Of a stretch of 64,000 nt of DNA, positions 60,650 through 64,000 are shown piece by piece (position 1 is the first letter of the stretch; each line of letters starts with the position of its first letter). The notes under the pieces are model-generated. The model had not been told where the DNA came from, did not search any database, and was given only the letters and a program-made list of their open reading frames with translations. The stretch lies in the NCBI GenBank assembly GCA_032719365.1, contig CM064870.1, positions 23,750,738-23,814,737 on the forward strand, in the 5' to 3' direction. Made by a program: the position numbers and the translations under genes. This DNA is from Prinsepia uniflora. Its lineage: Eukaryota > Streptophyta > Magnoliopsida > Rosales > Rosaceae.

Positions 60650-61030
60650 GCTGTCTCACTCTCAATCTTCTCGAAGGCTTGCGAATGTGCGATGCTTTCT
60701 TTGGGGAAATCGATCGATCGATCGTGAGGGTGAGGGCCGTGAGTGAGGGTCAGGGGCGGCGTGAGGGTGAGGGTTAGGGGCGGCGTGAGGACCGACTTCG
60801 ATGGAGGTTCGAGCGACGGACGACGGGACGAGACGAGACAAGTCTAGAGGTGGTTCGTTCGAGGGAGGTTCGACCGTTCAAGATCCCTGGAGACGGTGGT
60901 GAGGACTGATGAAAGGGATTTCGAGTTCGACCGTTCGAGACTTCGAGCAGAAGTGGTTGCCTGAGACTTGGGTCGACCGTTCGAGGTTCTTGTGAAATCA
61001 CAAGCCCCTATTTATGCTCTGCCCCAAATC
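60650..61030 (-). promoter_or_regulatory. GC-rich upstream region of the hAT transposase
   Basis: A GC-rich island in an AT-rich element, with repeated CGATCGATCG, GAGGTTCGA and GTGAGGG-type motifs, about 1.4-1.8 kb before the start codon. It probably holds the promoter and first leader exon; no TATA box was clear. Confidence 0.4.
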
Positions 61031-61256
61031 GAACGAGGTGAGTCCGTGAATTCCCTTTATTTTTGTTTTCTTCCCAATTGTTCGTCCGTGAATGTTTGAA
61101 TTATTGGATGAGTCCGTGAATGTTTGAATAATTGTATGATTGGAAAGTCGATTCTCTGTTCAATCCGTGCTCTTCATTTGCATGTTTGATTTCGGTGGCT
61201 TCCTTTCGATTTTCGTTAACTTGTTCGGTTGTTTGCTCCTTCGGCCCAAAATCGAC

Positions 61257-61313
61257 GATATCAAACAATATCGTCGAATATCGGCGAAAATATCGCCGAT
61301 ATTGTTCGATATC
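61257..61313. repeat. Subterminal palindrome of the hAT
   Basis: GATATCAAACAATATCG (61257-61273) and CGATATTGTTCGATATC (61297-61313) are reverse complements with one mismatch, and the intervening bases are themselves palindromic (ATATCGGCGA). A series of ATATCG steps lies at the other end (55575-55601). Confidence 0.75.
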
Positions 61314-63115
61314 TTCGATTTTGGGGGAAGAAACAGGTTCACCCCTCCGTATATGCCGGTGGCCGGAATTAGCGATATATCATCCGATATATCGCCGATT
61401 CCGACGATATTTTCATCAGTGCTCATACCCAAGTTTATCCTTTTGGAAATCCAAAACCATTTTATTTAAACCAATAAAGAAATACAACCCCGTATCTGAA
61501 CCGTATAGGGTCGAAACCTCGAAATACGTTCCAATACGTAACCACACACAAATGCACTCATGGCATCACAAAACATGTATTAAAACATATAATAAACATT
61601 TATGCATGCACCAATTTACAAAACAAGGTCCACTCACAGACGTTCCGAGCTACCGCCTCGATATGCGTGTCATACGGCTCTCCCGAGCCAATCACCATCA
61701 CCGGGACTCCCAAACCTGTCCAAATTGTAATAGAGGGTTACTAATTACTTAAATAACCCTTCACTAAAGCCCCGTAATTTTTCGGAATTTTTAACTATTT
61801 TAAATCTCGAACCTAAACCTTTTGATGCCCCAAACATTATCGAGACGGTGTCCGATCGACACGAAACCAGTCTCAAAATATTCGTTACATCGAATAGAAG
61901 ATTTCACGTGTTGAAGGCATCCCCAAAAAGTCCCTCACGTGCCCCCACGTGCTGCACTATTCACCTTCTTCCTCACGACTGAACCGGGTCTGATTGGTTC
62001 TGAACCGACTGAACCGATTTGGATCGGTTCAACGTCCAAACTTGTCCATTTCTAATCCATTTTTTCCCTTTTTCATTTCTAAAGTTTCCTAATCTCAATC
62101 CTAGTTTTTCTAGCCAATAGAAACACAGAAAAACCGAAGAAAACTGTACCTTCAAGATCGATTATGGCAGTGGTGACTCCATCTGTCGTTCACCATCGTT
62201 CCAGGCCGTCCAAGCTCCCCTTTTCGATTACAACAAGTTCCTACGACCTCCAAAAACCCTTTTCCATTAATAGAATCAGCTAAAACTCCCTAAAACCCAA
62301 GTTCGAAATTTTGAAAGCTCACCCATGGTTTCGGGTTTCCCCGCTGTGGGCCGCCGTAAGCCGTCGTGGCTCTGGCCGTCGTGTCCTCACCCTCTCACGG
62401 TCACACACACGAGCACTGAGGGTCCTTATGATGGTGAGGTGTGTGTTTGGGTGTGTGTTTGTATGGAGAGCAAAGAAGAAGAAAATGTGAAAATGAAGAA
62501 TTGAGGGGAAATGCGTTTCGGGTTGTGAGATAATAGAGAGAGTGATGTTATCTGATGAGAGGGAAGGGGAAATGGATGGTGTAGATTGATAGGTTAGATG
62601 AGATGGAGGGTTAGGATTTAGTGTAGTTAGGGATTAAAATATAAATTATTAAATTAATATTATTTAATTAATGAGATCCCCTTTTTAGGGATATTGACCA
62701 ATGGGATGAGTGACACTTGGCCAAAGTCCCGTTTGAAGTCTGATTTCAGCGTGCCTCTTGTCTACAAATTCGTATCATCCAGATCTAAGGAATGGCCCTT
62801 GGCCCTCGACCATTGGACCTCCTAGGTCAAAAGTCAACTATTTGCCCCTTTTAACCAAAATTACCAAATTGCCCTTAAACTTTCGAACGTCATAACTTCT
62901 TCCTAGAATGTCGGAATTGAACGTACCACCTGTCTATGAACTCGTGACGTTCTAAACTACGTCACAGTCATTGGCCAAAATCCATTTGACTTCCTGAACG
63001 AAAAGTCAACGTTTTGCCCATTCTAGGGGCAAAATCGTCATTTTGCACCGTTCGTCCGATTTCGCCCAATGAATCACCTATTAACCTCACTAATCACGAT
63101 TAGTCACTATTCTAA

Positions 63116-64000
63116 TGTCATGACCCGTCCCGGAAATTAGGGCTAAGACAGTGTTTAAGATGAGATTAGTGAGCTTAATCGGGGGTTAGTTGGTGAAGAT
63201 AAGGTCGTTAGCCTAGAATGACGGTTTTGCCCCTAGTTCGGGCAAAAAGTTGACTTTTCGTTTGAGCGGTCAATTAGATTTTGACCGATGATAAGGACAT
63301 AGTTTAGGACGTCACGAATTCGTAGACAGGTGGCACGCTCGATTCCGACATCCGAGGAGGAAGTTATGTTGTTCGGAAGGTTGATGGCACTTTCGTAATT
63401 AGGTTAAAATAGGGGGAAAAGTTGACTCTTCGTATGACCAAGTTTTGACACGTTGACCTAGGAGGGTTAGCTAGAGCTCGTCGTCTTGAGTTCGATGACA
63501 AGCGGCACGTATTCATCGGACTTACGATGTGTGAGATACGGGTCTAGAAAGGTAGTGGCACAACGGTAATTTTGACTTAAAACGAGGGGTATTTTGGTCT
63601 TTGCACATGGGGATTTGTGCAACAGAGAGGGAAAATTGAGGGCTGAGATTGATCCACTTGTGAGAAGGCTGAAGGGATGGTGACACGTGTAGGGGTTCTG
63701 GTTGGTTCTAGGGAACACGGTCCCAATTATTTGGGGTACCCGTGTGTGTTCATGTGTGTTCTTCGAACTAGACAGAAACAGAGGGAGAGAGTTGGGAGAA
63801 TTGGACAGTGGTGGTGTGTGTGTTGTGTGACTTGATGAGTGAAGAGTGATCATAGATTGAGAGGGAGATAGTGAGAAGGTTGGGAGGTGAGGAATCAGTG
63901 TGTGGGTGAGTTGAGAGCCACGGGAAAACTAGGGGGAAAAATCAGAGAAAAACAGGGAGGAATTGAGAGATCGTGGGGATGGTGTGGCCGTGTACGGTGC
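63116..64000 (+). mobile_element. E6: start of another large LTR (runs off window)
   Basis: Begins TGTCATGACCCGTCCCGG inside the U3 of E3's 5' LTR, shortly before that LTR's own start would be reached. It has the family layout: CGTAGACAGGTGGCACGC (63330) and a second GACAAGCGGCACGT (63495), as in the U3 blocks of E5. Target duplication would be TCTAA (63111-63115); the partner is outside the window. The 128-codon minus-strand frame at 63853-63467 is not supported as a gene. Confidence 0.75.

Larger units (their letters stand above)
55510..61421 (-). mobile_element. hAT transposon, structurally complete (BED/DUF659 type)
   Basis: Perfect 8-bp duplication CTCATACC (55502-55509 and 61422-61429). 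Ends: CAAGGATGAAAATATCG at the left; read from the right, CACTGATGAAAATATCG (two mismatches in 17). Length 5,912 bp. ATATCG-rich palindromes lie near both ends, as expected for transposase contact sites. The transposase model is open through five exons, so this copy may be or have recently been autonomous. The 553-bp element at 18356 is a deletion relative. Confidence 0.92.
43011..63115 (-). mobile_element. E3: minus-strand LTR retrotransposon hosting E5, a hAT and E6
   Basis: Reading the minus strand: 5' LTR (63115 down to about 54299, with the hAT removed), internal region (about 54298-51305), polypurine tract, 3' LTR (51304-43011, with E5 removed; about 3,206 bp). The 5' LTR lacks its last about 200 bp and the primer site, joined directly to internal sequence near 54299, so this copy could not be copied again. 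Its left end at 43011 reads TGTCAGGCCCC (TGACAGG changed). The right end is cut by E6. Confidence 0.85.
54299..63115 (-). repeat. E3 5' LTR (interrupted by hAT, cut by E6)
   Basis: Own parts are about 54299-55509 and 61430-63115. Close to the 3' LTR of the same element, but the U5 end is missing at 54299. Brackets at 54372-54383 (altered) and 61628-61639. A TA-dinucleotide run lies at about 54878-54901, and a deletion of about 130 bp follows GAGTGACACTTGG at 62719 relative to the 3' LTR. Confidence 0.83.

Noticed and set aside
60720..60790. GAGGGTTAGGG-like words suggesting interstitial telomere repeat
   Set aside because: Only one unit resembles the plant repeat TTTAGGG; the rest is irregular GTGAGGG sequence in the hAT leader.

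Overview
The window is nuclear DNA of a flowering plant, most likely a eudicot; I cannot name the genus. The evidence is two intron-containing plant genes (an LRR receptor-like pseudokinase and a myosin TH1-domain protein), two plant hAT transposons, and a dense nest of LTR retrotransposon sequence with initiator-tRNA-Met primer sites. No tRNA, rRNA, CRISPR array or bacterial operon was seen.

Layout. (1) 1-18349 is a retrotransposon nest. An old minus-strand LTR (E0: 1-591 and 16459-18349) is split by a full-length non-autonomous element (E1, 592-16453, TSD CCATG). E1's 5' LTR carries a minus-strand solo LTR of the same superfamily (S1, 1883-6665, TSD ACGTG), which itself carries an unrelated solo LTR (S2, 1946-3672, TSD ACACG). 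E1's 3' LTR carries a third solo LTR (S3, 12864-15132, TSD CTTTT). (2) 18356-18908 is a 553-bp internally deleted hAT derivative. (3) 18917-27215 is the genic island: the pseudokinase gene (22288-24284, +) and the TH1 gene (26568-24781, -) lie tail to tail. (4) 27224-30909 is a decayed hAT (TSD TCATGAAT). (5) 31263-64000 is a second nest. Element E2 (from 31263, +) contains solo LTR E4 (36359-39697, TSD TGAGT) in its internal region. Minus-strand element E3 (43011-63115) sits in E2's 3' LTR. E3 in turn holds E5 (43302-48384, TSD TTTGA), a structurally complete hAT (55510-61421, TSD CTCATACC) with a five-exon transposase model that stays open, and the start of E6 (63116 onward).

The large-LTR elements share TGTAACGACC...TGTCA ends, LTRs of about 2.3-3.3 kb, a tRNA-iMet primer site three bases after the LTR, a Ty3/gypsy-like polypurine tract, and internal regions of about 1.5-3.9 kb in which I recognise no gag or pol. 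They look like a LARD-type family that would depend on proteins supplied elsewhere.

The most striking signal is inside the LTRs. Arrays of short palindromes sit at regular spacing (30 bp, 50 bp or about 15 bp). The two arms of each unit change together from unit to unit, while loop and spacing are kept. A 12-bp inverted pair (CTGTGAGTGGAC / GTCCACTCACAG) with ATGCATGCAT just inside brackets this region in nearly every copy. This is either selected RNA structure or a palindrome-homogenising DNA process. All coordinates and junctions were read by eye; homology statements were not checked against a database.
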